A stretch of DNA of 38,256 nt from CAZAYP01 sp964489425 [NCBI: uncultured Verrucomicrobiota bacterium] (GTDB taxonomy: Bacteria; Verrucomicrobiota; Kiritimatiellia; RZYC01), in the NCBI GenBank assembly GCA_964489425.1, contig CAZAYP010000053.1, forward strand, positions 1-38,256. Reading direction: 5' to 3'. The translations under genes and the position numbers were made by a program. Positions 18,034 through 25,769 of the stretch are shown here, one piece after another. The first letter of the stretch is position 1. Every line of letters begins with the position of its first letter. The notes beneath the pieces are model-generated. The model worked only from the letters and a program-made list of their open reading frames with translations. It had not been told where the DNA came from and did not search any database.

Positions 18034-21000
18034 GGTTCCTCCGGCGATTGGACCAGATACCCCCCATCCGGGCTAATCACCCCTTGGTCGATGAGCTCGG
18101 CTACGGAGGGTATCCTGTTAATATCCCCGCTGGAAATCTCGTTCTTCGCATTCTCCGGAATATCCCACTGGGTATTGCACACATCATAATAATTGCGGTA
18201 CCCGTTATCCGGCACGGTCTCTAGCCGCCCGAGTTCTTCCCATTCCTCGCGGGTCATATTCCGATGCCTGGTGCTGGGGGGACCGCCATACCAGTCGCTC
18301 CGCTTTTGTTCCAGTTCCTTCAGCCGGGCCTCTTCCTGCGGGGTGAGCGGCCGGGGCGGCTGGGTCCTTGCGTTTTGCTCCGCGGCGGCGCCGCGCACTT
18401 CTTCGGCTTCCCAATACTCGTCAGCGCCCTGATCGGCCTTGCCCCGTGGATCCACGTAGTTGATCGGGTTGGCGCTGGCATAAACGTACATGTTCCAGCC
18501 GCCCTTGAACCCGCGCGGGTCGCGCTGCAGGAACCGGCCCATGTGCGCGTCGTAGTGGCGCGCGCCCATGAGGTAGAGGCCATCGCCGTCATCCACCACG
18601 CCGTAGCGCCCCACAAAGGTGAACGGGTTGGGCACGCGCGCGTAGCTGTTGGCCGGCAGGCCGGATGGCAGGTAGCGATACAACCCGGATATTTTGCCCT
18701 GGCTGTCACTCAATGCCAACGTGCTGCCCAACTCATTAAAGTGATAGAAGTGCCAGCCTTTGTTCTTGGCCCACAGTGCCACCAGCAGGCCGTCCCGGTA
18801 CACGTACTGGGCGTTCAGCCCGCCAACCAGATCGGTTTCAAACAGCAGGCGGCCCATGTGGTCGTGATAAAACTTGCGCGTGACCCCGCCGGCCACCGCC
18901 TGGGTTCGACGGCCCAATCCATCGTATTGGCACGCCAGGTTTGTGCTGCCGCGCAAACAGGCCATCAACCGGCCCTGGGCGTCATACGCCGCCGCCAGCG
19001 CGCGGGTGCCGGACCGGTTGGTCAGGTTGCCGTCCAGGTCATAGGCGCAGGGGCTGCCGGCCCATGCGGTAGCCTGTTCCATGTTGTTGTACAGGCCGGC
19101 GCTGGCGCCTGCCGCCAGCACCGGCCGCTGCGGCAGGTAGCCCCCGTTGTGGCTGGTGTTCACCACGTGGCCCATGGCATCCCGCTGCAGGCTCAGGCTG
19201 ACCAGGACATTCGTACCCTGCCAGTGCACCAAGTCCGATAGGCGGCCGTTACCGTCATAGGCGTACTGGCTGATGGTGCTGTTGGACCGGTTCTCGGCCA
19301 CCAGGTTGCCGGCGGCATCATACACAAAGGCGATGGACTGGCCCGCCCAGGTCATGTTGGTCACCCGGTCGCGGCGGTCATAGGCATAGGTCACCACGGT
19401 GCTGTCCGGATACGTCAGCGTGGCCACGTTGCCGTTGGCGTCATAGGTCAACGCCGCGGTGCGGCCGCCGGGATAGGCAATCTGCGTCACCATCCGGCGC
19501 TTGTCCCGGCGCCAGGTGGTGGTCCCCTGCCCCGTCACCATGCCGGCCAGGTCACCGGCCGGGTCATAGGTAAACTCCGCCAGCCGCGTTCCGTCATTGG
19601 TAACCGACGTCAGCCGGCCGTCCACGTCGTAGCGCAGGTCCGTGCGCTGGCCGCGGGCATTGACCGTGTTGGTGACGCGGCCGAGCAGGTCGCGATGGAA
19701 CCAGATGGCGCGCGACGCCGGGTCCGCCTGGCTCAGCAGGCGGTTGGCGGCATCATAGGTGAAGCCATAGAACGTCGCGTAGCGCGGCCACACCCGGGTC
19801 AGGTTCAGGGCATCGTATTCCAGGCGCACGACCCGGCCCAAGGCATTGGATGCCGAAGCCAGGCGGTCGATGCCGTCGTACGTGTAAACGGTCGGAACCC
19901 CCAGCGCATCGATCACGCGGACCAGGTTGTTGTTGGCATCATACGTGTACACGGTCCGAAACCCCAGCGCGTCGATCCGCGCGGTGACCTTCAGCACGGC
20001 ATCGCGCTCAACGGACTGCGTGTAACCACGCTCATCGGTGCTGGCCGATGGCGCACAGCAGTCATAGTAATAGCGGGACACGGCGCCATCGGGCCAGGTG
20101 TTGCGCGTCAGCCGCCGATTGGCATCGAACGCCGCCTGGCTGGCATATCCGCGGGCATTGACGGCGTTGGTCAGCTCGATGCCGGCGGCATCATAGCCGA
20201 AACGGCGGATATGCCCGAGCGGGTCCGTGACTTGGATCACATTGCCGAAGGCATCATAGGCAAACACATGCGTGTTAGTGGCCGGGTCCGTGACGGTCTG
20301 GCGCTGGCCGCGCGCGTTATAGGTCATCACGGTGCGGCGGCCGGAGGGTTGCCGCACCTCGGTCAGGTTGCCGCGGCTGTCATACGTGTAACGCCAGGAT
20401 TGCCCGAGGGCGTTGGTCACCGTGGCCACCTTGTCCAGCGCCGTGTAGGTGTAGCGGGTGCTGGCGCCCACCTCATCGGTCACCCGCGCCAGGTTGCGCC
20501 GGGCGTCGTAGGCCATCTGCCGGCTGTACCCGCGGGCATTGGTGACCGCGACCAGCATCCCATTCTGAAAAGACCGGAGCGTGGTGTAGCCCAACACATT
20601 CTGGTCTTTCCACGACTGCCCGTTTTTACTCCAAAAATACGTGGCGCGGCCGGCCGCATCCGAGGCGATCACCCAGCGGTTGGATACTTTCGCCTCCTGC
20701 AGGCGGTACAGGTTGGTGTGGTTCAGCGGATCGATCACCGCGCTGACCAGGCTGGCTGACATGTACTGGAACTGCCAGAGCCGGCCGCCCGTGTTCATGG
20801 AAGTCAGGCTGCCGGTTGGGCTGTACGTGTACGCCGTCAGGTTACCGATCAAGTCCGTGCTTTGTTGAAGGTTGCCCGCGCTGTCGTACTGGAATCTGAC
20901 CGTGCCCCCGGCGGGCACCACAACGTTGGTGCAATATCCATCGGCATTGTACTTCAGCGTGGTGACCCGCCCGGCGGCATCCTGGATGGTAACCGGGCGG

Positions 21001-22169
21001 CCATTGGCATAACCCAGGGTGACCGCATTGGAGTTCAGGTCCATGACCGCGGCCAGCACGACGCCGTTGGTGATGGGCGGCTGGCCCTTGCCGCCCGTGC
21101 CCCAGCGGGCCTCGTAGCGCGCGATTTCGTGCGTCGCGCGGTCCTCCAGCTGGAACTCACCCCAGCCCGGCTTGCCCGGCAGGTTGGTGGTCCAACTCAG
21201 CAGGTCCAGGACGCCCGCCGGCGCGGTGTAGGTCATGGCGTTGGTATTCAGCGCAAAGTTCAGTTCACGGCCATCGGCCATGGTGACCAGGGCGCCCTGG
21301 GCATAGCTGTCGATGTGGGTTTCGTATGGAAAACTCCAGCATCGCCCGAAAATGCCGCGGGTCGACGGGTCCGCGTTATACACCCGCCGCAAGATCACTT
21401 CGGGGCCCAGGCCGGCGTACGCGTAATCCGTATCCTCGATCACCGGGTTCAAGACCGTGGTATTGACCCGGAACGTGGGCAGCCCCATGCGCGAGCACAG
21501 GCCGCAACCCTTGGGTTTTTTCCGTTTTCCGGGCTGAAACAGGCTGTAGTCCGGCCAACCCTTGAGCCACGGCACATCTTCGACCCCCTCGTACCCGTAC
21601 AAGTCCGCCAGCGGGAACACGAAGATATTGATGTTCTTGATCCGGCCGATCTGCACGGCATTGGTGGGGTTGGGCATCCAGAGGGCGTTGAAGTTGACCC
21701 GCAGCATCTGGTAGATGCTGTCGTGCGTGTAATAATCGCCATGGATGATCGACATGAGGCCCGGCGCCGATGGCCAGGTGGCTGCCGCCCACGACGACAA
21801 CGCATACGTATAATTGGCAAACGACGGAATCCACACGGACAGGTTGGCCTGCTTGATGCAAAGATCCTTGTGGGGCAGCGACGGATCATAGATCCACTGG
21901 GTCGGCGTCACAGCCACGGACATGGATTGCGGCGTTTCCGCGCGCAGCGGAGCCGCATAATACACTTCTTCGTCCGTGGTGTTGCCGATGCGGTTGACGA
22001 ACAGGATCTGGCCGTCCGCGATGCCCGGGATGGACCAGGTGAAGGTTTCGTTCAATGACACGGTGGTGAACGCCCACAACGAACCCGGCAGCCACATCAC
22101 CAGCAACAGGCCCAAGGCGACCGACCCCAAGCCGGCAACCTGGTGCTGATTGTGGAACCAACGGCTCAT
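18030..22169 (-). CDS. Large secreted RHS/YD-repeat protein
   Basis: 1379 residues. A signal peptide ends about residue 34 (LLLVMWLPGSLWA). An N-terminal region (35-230) that I do not recognise precedes a DUF6531-like entry into the RHS barrel (AYAGLGPEVILRRVYNADP...GIFGRCWSFPYE). About 30 YD repeats follow (forms such as YDAAGNLV and YTYDANNNLVRV), ending in the RHS core signature GARHYDAHMGRFLQRDP...YVYASANPINYVDPRG at about 1200-1243. A 136-residue, highly charged tail follows. RHS proteins fold into large hollow shells that may enclose a C-terminal toxin or display an adhesin. The tail has no recognisable toxin motif and no obvious immunity gene follows. ATG 22169 is preceded by GAGGAG and a predicted promoter; the in-frame GTG at 22187 lies at or before the transcript start. 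Confidence 0.93.
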   Translation of the reverse strand: MSRWFHNQHQVAGLGSVALGLLLVMWLPGSLWAFTTVSLNETFTWSIPGIADGQILFVNRIGNTTDEEVYYAAPLRAETPQSMSVAVTPTQWIYDPSLPHKDLCIKQANLSVWIPSFANYTYALSSWAAATWPSAPGLMSIIHGDYYTHDSIYQMLRVNFNALWMPNPTNAVQIGRIKNINIFVFPLADLYGYEGVEDVPWLKGWPDYSLFQPGKRKKPKGCGLCSRMGLPTFRVNTTVLNPVIEDTDYAYAGLGPEVILRRVYNADPSTRGIFGRCWSFPYETHIDSYAQGALVTMADGRELNFALNTNAMTYTAPAGVLDLLSWTTNLPGKPGWGEFQLEDRATHEIARYEARWGTGGKGQPPITNGVVLAAVMDLNSNAVTLGYANGRPVTIQDAAGRVTTLKYNADGYCTNVVVPAGGTVRFQYDSAGNLQQSTDLIGNLTAYTYSPTGSLTSMNTGGRLWQFQYMSASLVSAVIDPLNHTNLYRLQEAKVSNRWVIASDAAGRATYFWSKNGQSWKDQNVLGYTTLRSFQNGMLVAVTNARGYSRQMAYDARRNLARVTDEVGASTRYTYTALDKVATVTNALGQSWRYTYDSRGNLTEVRQPSGRRTVMTYNARGQRQTVTDPATNTHVFAYDAFGNVIQVTDPLGHIRRFGYDAAGIELTNAVNARGYASQAAFDANRRLTRNTWPDGAVSRYYYDCCAPSASTDERGYTQSVERDAVLKVTARIDALGFRTVYTYDANNNLVRVIDALGVPTVYTYDGIDRLASASNALGRVVRLEYDALNLTRVWPRYATFYGFTYDAANRLLSQADPASRAIWFHRDLLGRVTNTVNARGQRTDLRYDVDGRLTSVTNDGTRLAEFTYDPAGDLAGMVTGQGTTTWRRDKRRMVTQIAYPGGRTAALTYDANGNVATLTYPDSTVVTYAYDRRDRVTNMTWAGQSIAFVYDAAGNLVAENRSNSTISQYAYDGNGRLSDLVHWQGTNVLVSLSLQRDAMGHVVNTSHNGGYLPQRPVLAAGASAGLYNNMEQATAWAGSPCAYDLDGNLTNRSGTRALAAAYDAQGRLMACLRGSTNLACQYDGLGRRTQAVAGGVTRKFYHDHMGRLLFETDLVGGLNAQYVYRDGLLVALWAKNKGWHFYHFNELGSTLALSDSQGKISGLYRYLPSGLPANSYARVPNPFTFVGRYGVVDDGDGLYLMGARHYDAHMGRFLQRDPRGFKGGWNMYVYASANPINYVDPRGKADQGADEYWEAEEVRGAAAEQNARTQPPRPLTPQEEARLKELEQKRSDWYGGPPSTRHRNMTREEWEELGRLETVPDNGYRNYYDVCNTQWDIPENAKNEISSGDINRIPSVAELIDQGVISPDGGYLVQSPEEP

Positions 22170-22190
22170 AATCTCCTCAACGGCCACAGG

Positions 22191-22218
22191 ATGATAACAG
22201 CCTTCATGATGGCGTAAA
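22191..22218 (-). promoter_or_regulatory. Predicted promoter for the RHS operon
   Basis: On the minus strand: TTTACG (22218-22213), a 16-bp spacer and TATCAT (22196-22191), about 22 nt upstream of ATG 22169. The same -10 and spacer are seen at rsgA. Confidence 0.5.
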
Positions 22219-22283
22219 GAATTATTGTTGCCCTTCCGGCTTGTATGGGTTAGAGCGTGCTAAAAGGATCGTAGCCGTAGTCC

Positions 22284-22329
22284 GTTGCCCGGTATGAGCG
22301 ACATTCCCTGACGGCGGGTCCGCAGGCCC
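22284..22329 (+). repeat. 46-bp dispersed direct repeat, copy 1
   Basis: Starts GTTGCCCGG and includes CCCTGACGGCGGGTCCG. It matches 28876-28921 at 42 of 46 positions in the same orientation. The similarity extends weakly upstream (TTAG...AAAAGG...TCGTA in both). The two copies bracket the accessory segment. Confidence 0.9.
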
Positions 22330-22380
22330 CGCTCGTTACGAAGGTCGGGCCGGGCTTGAGCAGCACCTTGTACATTTTCT

Positions 22381-22476
22381 CTCACGGAGCCACAGAGTCA
22401 CGGGGAACAGCTTCCACCGGGCCCTGGGTGGCGCAAGGCATGCTTCGTCATCCCCGTGTCTCCGTGCCTCCGTGAG
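22381..22476. repeat. 26-bp imperfect inverted repeat
   Basis: The arms at 22381-22406 and 22451-22476 pair at 23 of 26 positions, separated by 44 nt. The arms are of the CACGGAG...CACGGGG type. This is probably an extragenic palindromic element rather than a terminator. Confidence 0.85.
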
Positions 22477-22504
22477 CGTCTCCCCGCGTTGCTGCGGCCT
22501 TACC

Positions 22505-22530
22505 GGGACGCCTGCGCTACGATCGCAGGC
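22505..22530. repeat. Short palindromic element sharing 16 bp with 29474-29489
   Basis: GGGACGCCTGCGCTAC (22505-22520) is identical to 29474-29489. Here it forms the hairpin GCCTGCG (22510-22516) / CGCAGGC (22524-22530). Confidence 0.75.
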
Positions 22531-22660
22531 CAGCCGGCGCGCCAGGGATGTCGCGCCCCACCTAATCAGCGGCAGGCCGGGGCCAATAAAGGTGGTGCGA
22601 GGCCGCCGGACCCGCCGCCGTGAAATGTATAGGGATCGCCAGCAGTATGACACAACGTCA

Positions 22661-23389
22661 TTACTGAGGCGCGGCCTTTAGGACGTCGCATGCAGGAGGT
22701 TGTTCGGTTTGGATCTGCTTGGTCTTCGCCTCGGCATCCTCGATCGACTTGATCTCTTTGACGACATGATATAGTGGCGCGATCGCCGCGACAAAGCAAA
22801 CTCCGGGAAGACTCTCGCCTGTCGTCGCACGGTTTGGGATGTATGCGGTGACAACGCCCACAAAGTTCACAACATCTTTTGGCAGCACGCAGAACGCTGG
22901 ACCACCGCTTACGCCATTGATTGCGACCCCATCCACGAGATAGGCCGGTTCGTTGCTGAGGAAGCAACTGACATCCCCGCTAAAGAAACTGAAATCGTTA
23001 GGCGCGACGGCAGGATACCCAGCCCATCCGATCTGGATACCAGGCTTTATGTGTTTGGCCGCTGGAAAGAGAACGGGGTCGTCGGTTGGCAACTCGAAAG
23101 CCTCGTTCACGAAAACCATGACAGCCAAGTCCTGTTTGGGATTAGCGAAGATGTGACGCTCCGAGGCGTGAAGAACTGTGCTCGCACCATTTCCTGCATG
23201 TGTCAGTCGGATTGGCTCTTCCCATTGATGAGCATGCCCTACGACGTGGTGGGCAGTCGCGACGCCGCAGATGCTCCTTGAATTGGGTACCGTAAGCATG
23301 AAACCCGTGCCGGAACCCCCGGGAGTCGCGATTTTAAAGGTGTACTTTTTTACAAAGTCGAGCGCTGTTGCCCATCGTGTCTCGTCCAT
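22661..23389 (-). CDS. Trypsin-like serine protease, cytoplasmic, in the defence cassette
   Basis: 242 residues with the chymotrypsin-fold triad visible: His48 in ATAHHVV, Asp87 in QDLAVMVF and Ser161 in GVSGGPAF (GxSGGP). The oxyanion-side Gly residues and the preceding GSGTGFML strand are typical of bacterial S1-type peptidases. There is no signal peptide or membrane segment, so it should act in the cytoplasm, which is unusual for this fold outside conflict systems. AGAGGAGAG lies before ATG 23389. It is the last gene of a five-gene same-strand cluster, 65 bp after the HNH gene. Base composition is lower in G+C than that of the RHS gene beyond it. It could be a protease effector activated by the ATPase of the cluster, or a passenger; the sequence does not decide. 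Confidence 0.85.
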   Translation of the reverse strand: MDETRWATALDFVKKYTFKIATPGGSGTGFMLTVPNSRSICGVATAHHVVGHAHQWEEPIRLTHAGNGASTVLHASERHIFANPKQDLAVMVFVNEAFELPTDDPVLFPAAKHIKPGIQIGWAGYPAVAPNDFSFFSGDVSCFLSNEPAYLVDGVAINGVSGGPAFCVLPKDVVNFVGVVTAYIPNRATTGESLPGVCFVAAIAPLYHVVKEIKSIEDAEAKTKQIQTEQPPACDVLKAAPQ

Positions 23390-23454
23390 AGTGTTCTCTC
23401 CTCTTGCCGAACGTCGCGCTACGGCAACGTGCCACCAACCATTTCTAAGTTCGC

Positions 23455-24015
23455 TTATTCCCTATCTTCTGTCTGGAACTTCCGTTTCAGGAACTTGAAA
23501 ATCTCTTGCTGTTCCGTCCTCGGGAGTTTACGAATTTTGGCGAGGATGTTCAGGGCCGTGTCGGAAGGTGGCTGAACGTTGGAGCGGCCCTGATTGCAGG
23601 CCGAGCAAAGTACTCTCAGATTGCCTTTGTCGTCGGTTCCTCCCTGACTGATGGGTTTCACGTGGTCAACGTGCAGGCGAACCTTGCGATTGGGATTGAA
23701 CGGGTCTTGGTCGCCCGGACCCGCGCCGCACAATTGGCATGTGAAACCGTTGCGCTCAAGAATCTCGTTTCTGAGTTGAGGCGAGATCGCGCGAGAAATA
23801 ACCGGTTTGCGCTCAAGCGTTTCCAGAATATACTCGCTCGGTTTCAGATCGGCACGGTCAACGTGGCTCTTGATCTGGAAACCTTCCTCATCCCTAAGTT
23901 CCCGGATGCGTCGCGCATACTCACTTATACCGCCGACCTTGCGAATCTTTTGCGTTGTCAAAACCTTGCCGACATTCGAAATGAAAAAGTCCCGAATCCT
24001 GTCTCGTGCGCCCAT
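23455..24015 (-). CDS. Winged-helix/HNH endonuclease, putative restriction enzyme
   Basis: 186 residues. The N-terminal part (about 18-50, TTQKIRKVGGISEYARRIRELRDEEG) looks like a winged-helix DNA-binding segment. The C-terminal HNH domain has the zinc-knuckle pairs CQLC (93-96) and CSAC (137-140). The catalytic core is HVDH (115-118) followed by GNLRVLC with Asn132 and CNQGR with Asn141. HNH enzymes cut DNA using one metal ion. It directly follows cytosine methylase and Vsr genes, so it is most likely the restriction partner. GGGAGGTG precedes ATG 24015 by 5 nt; the longer frame back to 24102 lies inside vsr. Cleavage site and specificity are unknown. Confidence 0.88.
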   Translation of the reverse strand: MGARDRIRDFFISNVGKVLTTQKIRKVGGISEYARRIRELRDEEGFQIKSHVDRADLKPSEYILETLERKPVISRAISPQLRNEILERNGFTCQLCGAGPGDQDPFNPNRKVRLHVDHVKPISQGGTDDKGNLRVLCSACNQGRSNVQPPSDTALNILAKIRKLPRTEQQEIFKFLKRKFQTEDRE

Positions 24016-24017
24016 GT

Positions 24018-24428
24018 TCACCTCCCAATGAATTGTGACAATCGCCTTTCGAGTTGCGCCGTGTCCTTGGTTTGACACTGCCAAACAACAAGAACACGCC
24101 ATCCAGTTTTGCGCAACTCACGCAACAAACGATCGTCACGTCTGATGTTTCCCTCGATTTTCCGTTTCCAAAACGCCTTGTTTGTCTGGGGTCTGCCAGC
24201 CCTTGGGCAGCCCTTGTGCCCGTGCCAGAAACAGCCATGAACAAAAATCAACTTCTCCTGTCCTGTGATGAAAATGTCCGGTGTTCCGACCACATTCTTC
24301 ACATTGCTACGATAGTGGCAATGCAAACGGCGCAAGCACCGTCTCACCAGACGTTCAGGCGACGTATTGCGCCCTTTGACGCTCGCCATTATCTGGCTGC
24401 GCTTTTCAGGCGTGAACCTGTCGGTCAT
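24018..24428 (-). CDS. vsr: Very short patch repair endonuclease (Vsr)
   Basis: 136 residues. Vsr nicks next to T:G mismatches that arise when 5-methylcytosine is deaminated, and so limits mutation at the methylase's sites. The match is residue for residue: the N-terminal FTPEKRSQIMASVKGRNTSPE, the metal ligand Asp51 in GTPDIF, His64 and His69 in FVHGCFWHGH, zinc-site Cys residues (Cys66, Cys74) and the NKAFWKRKIEGNIRRD helix. GGAAGGA precedes ATG 24428. The start lies 23 nt inside the end of the methyltransferase gene, and the stop is within the Shine-Dalgarno region of the HNH gene, so the three are tightly coupled. Confidence 0.96.
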   Translation of the reverse strand: MTDRFTPEKRSQIMASVKGRNTSPERLVRRCLRRLHCHYRSNVKNVVGTPDIFITGQEKLIFVHGCFWHGHKGCPRAGRPQTNKAFWKRKIEGNIRRDDRLLRELRKTGWRVLVVWQCQTKDTAQLERRLSQFIGR

Positions 24429-25638
24429 GTCCTTCCCATTTGGAAGCCAGTAACGCAAACACGCAGTCGGCAATCCGGGCCGCTAGCATTGGCGGCACGG
24501 CGTTGCCGATCTGCTTGGCAATCTCGATCTTGTTGCCTGTAAACTTGAAAGAATCTGGGAATGACTGAAGGCGGGCTGCTTCTCGGTGGGTAATGGGGCG
24601 GTGCTGGCAAGGATGAAGATACCGACCCTTTTCCGGCTTGAAAAATTCAGTCCGGATCGTAAAGGCTGGCCGATCCCACCAAAGCCGACCGAACAAATCG
24701 GTTCCGCCCTCTGTCTTTCTGATCCAGCAAGCCGGGGTTAATTCCGGTGCTCGTTCCTGTAGATCAAAACGATTCATGCCCTCCTTAGGAATCGCCTTAT
24801 ATCGCTGCACGCTCATCGGCATGGGTGTTCTTCCAAAATGAAGGTCCAGGGGTGACGGTTCGTCTCGAATTTCCGTTCCTTTCGGCGGGGGCAAGTCACC
24901 GATTGCGTCACGCACCGTCCGCCAAGGTTTTGCCCGTGAAACGTAAAGATCGAACTCCTCAGAGAACATAATCCTTGTGCTTGCATCGTCCGGCCTTTGA
25001 TTCGTCTTCTTTGGCGGAAAGAAAGCACTCGGATGAGCGAACTTGCAACCAATGATGAATGCCCGCCACCGTGTCTGTGGAACACCGTAGTCGGCCGCAC
25101 AGAGTTTGGCAAATGCCATCTTGAAGCCGAGTGCGTGGGCTACCTCCGTAATCTCCTCGTGTTCCGCGGAGCCGAGGAGTTGCGGAACATTCTCCATTAC
25201 AAACGCTTCAGCACCCGTATGTTCAACTATTTTCAAATAGGGTCGCCAGAGTTGTTTCCGGGGGTCGCCGTCGCGATGTTTGTTCAACAGGCTGAATCCC
25301 TGACAGGGGGGGCCGCCGATGACGACATCCGCTTTCGGGATGTCGTCAATTCTTTTTTCCACGATTTCCTGAATGTCGTCGGTGGTGCAGTGATCGCCGA
25401 AATTGGCGTTGTAGGTTCTGGCGGCGTAGGCGTTGAAGTCATTGGCCCAGACCGGGACAAAGACCTGCCCTAGCGACTTCGTGAAACCCAGTGTCATACC
25501 GCCAGCGCCAGCGAAAAGGTCAACGAGCCGATATGTTTGGGCGGACTCCATAAGGAGTCCTTTCTGTCTGGCTCGATAGACCGATTCGTTGTCGGTCAAC
25601 ATTTCATATCGCAACGGTTCTTTCTTCTTCTTGGTCAT
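24406..25638 (-). CDS. DNA (cytosine-5-)-methyltransferase
   Basis: 410 residues. It transfers a methyl group from AdoMet to C5 of cytosine in a specific DNA site. The standard motifs are in order: I LFAGAGGMTLGF (41-52), IV GGPPCQGFS with nucleophile Cys112, VI MENVP, VIII QTRWRAFIIG, a target-recognition region between VIII and IX, IX REAARLQSFP and X GNAVPP. A 29-residue extension precedes the first motif; a later start at Met30 is possible, but ATG 25638 is the first in frame. The recognition sequence cannot be read. An 8-bp palindrome TTGTACAA (25666-25673), about 30 nt upstream, could be an operator. The presence of Vsr and an HNH nuclease directly downstream marks a type II restriction-modification unit. 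Confidence 0.96.
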   Translation of the reverse strand: MTKKKKEPLRYEMLTDNESVYRARQKGLLMESAQTYRLVDLFAGAGGMTLGFTKSLGQVFVPVWANDFNAYAARTYNANFGDHCTTDDIQEIVEKRIDDIPKADVVIGGPPCQGFSLLNKHRDGDPRKQLWRPYLKIVEHTGAEAFVMENVPQLLGSAEHEEITEVAHALGFKMAFAKLCAADYGVPQTRWRAFIIGCKFAHPSAFFPPKKTNQRPDDASTRIMFSEEFDLYVSRAKPWRTVRDAIGDLPPPKGTEIRDEPSPLDLHFGRTPMPMSVQRYKAIPKEGMNRFDLQERAPELTPACWIRKTEGGTDLFGRLWWDRPAFTIRTEFFKPEKGRYLHPCQHRPITHREAARLQSFPDSFKFTGNKIEIAKQIGNAVPPMLAARIADCVFALLASKWEGHDRQVHA

Positions 25639-25769
25639 GGTCCGATGGTCTCACATTCCTGCATGTTGTACAAGTCGGTTTCAATTTTCATTTTCTGTCA
25701 CCGAACGCCGCGAATCAGTCTCCGAGTACCCGCGGGGCACGATGTAGTGCTGCATTTGCGGGTTCGAAA

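Larger units (their letters stand above)
22170..22660. other. Repeat-rich intergenic region at the left edge of the accessory segment
   Basis: About 490 bp with no gene. It holds the RHS-gene promoter, a 46-bp unit repeated at 28876, a long 26-bp inverted repeat and a short hairpin, each listed separately. The right part (about 22540-22660) contains nothing that I recognise. Confidence 0.7.

Noticed and set aside
18030-18440. RHS C-terminal toxin
   Set aside because: The charged tail has no toxin motif and the following gene looks like a secreted YD/BACON protein, not an immunity protein.
19695-22058. Two long plus-strand frames across the RHS gene
   Set aside because: Both are antisense to the YD repeats; their periodic composition follows from the repeat structure.
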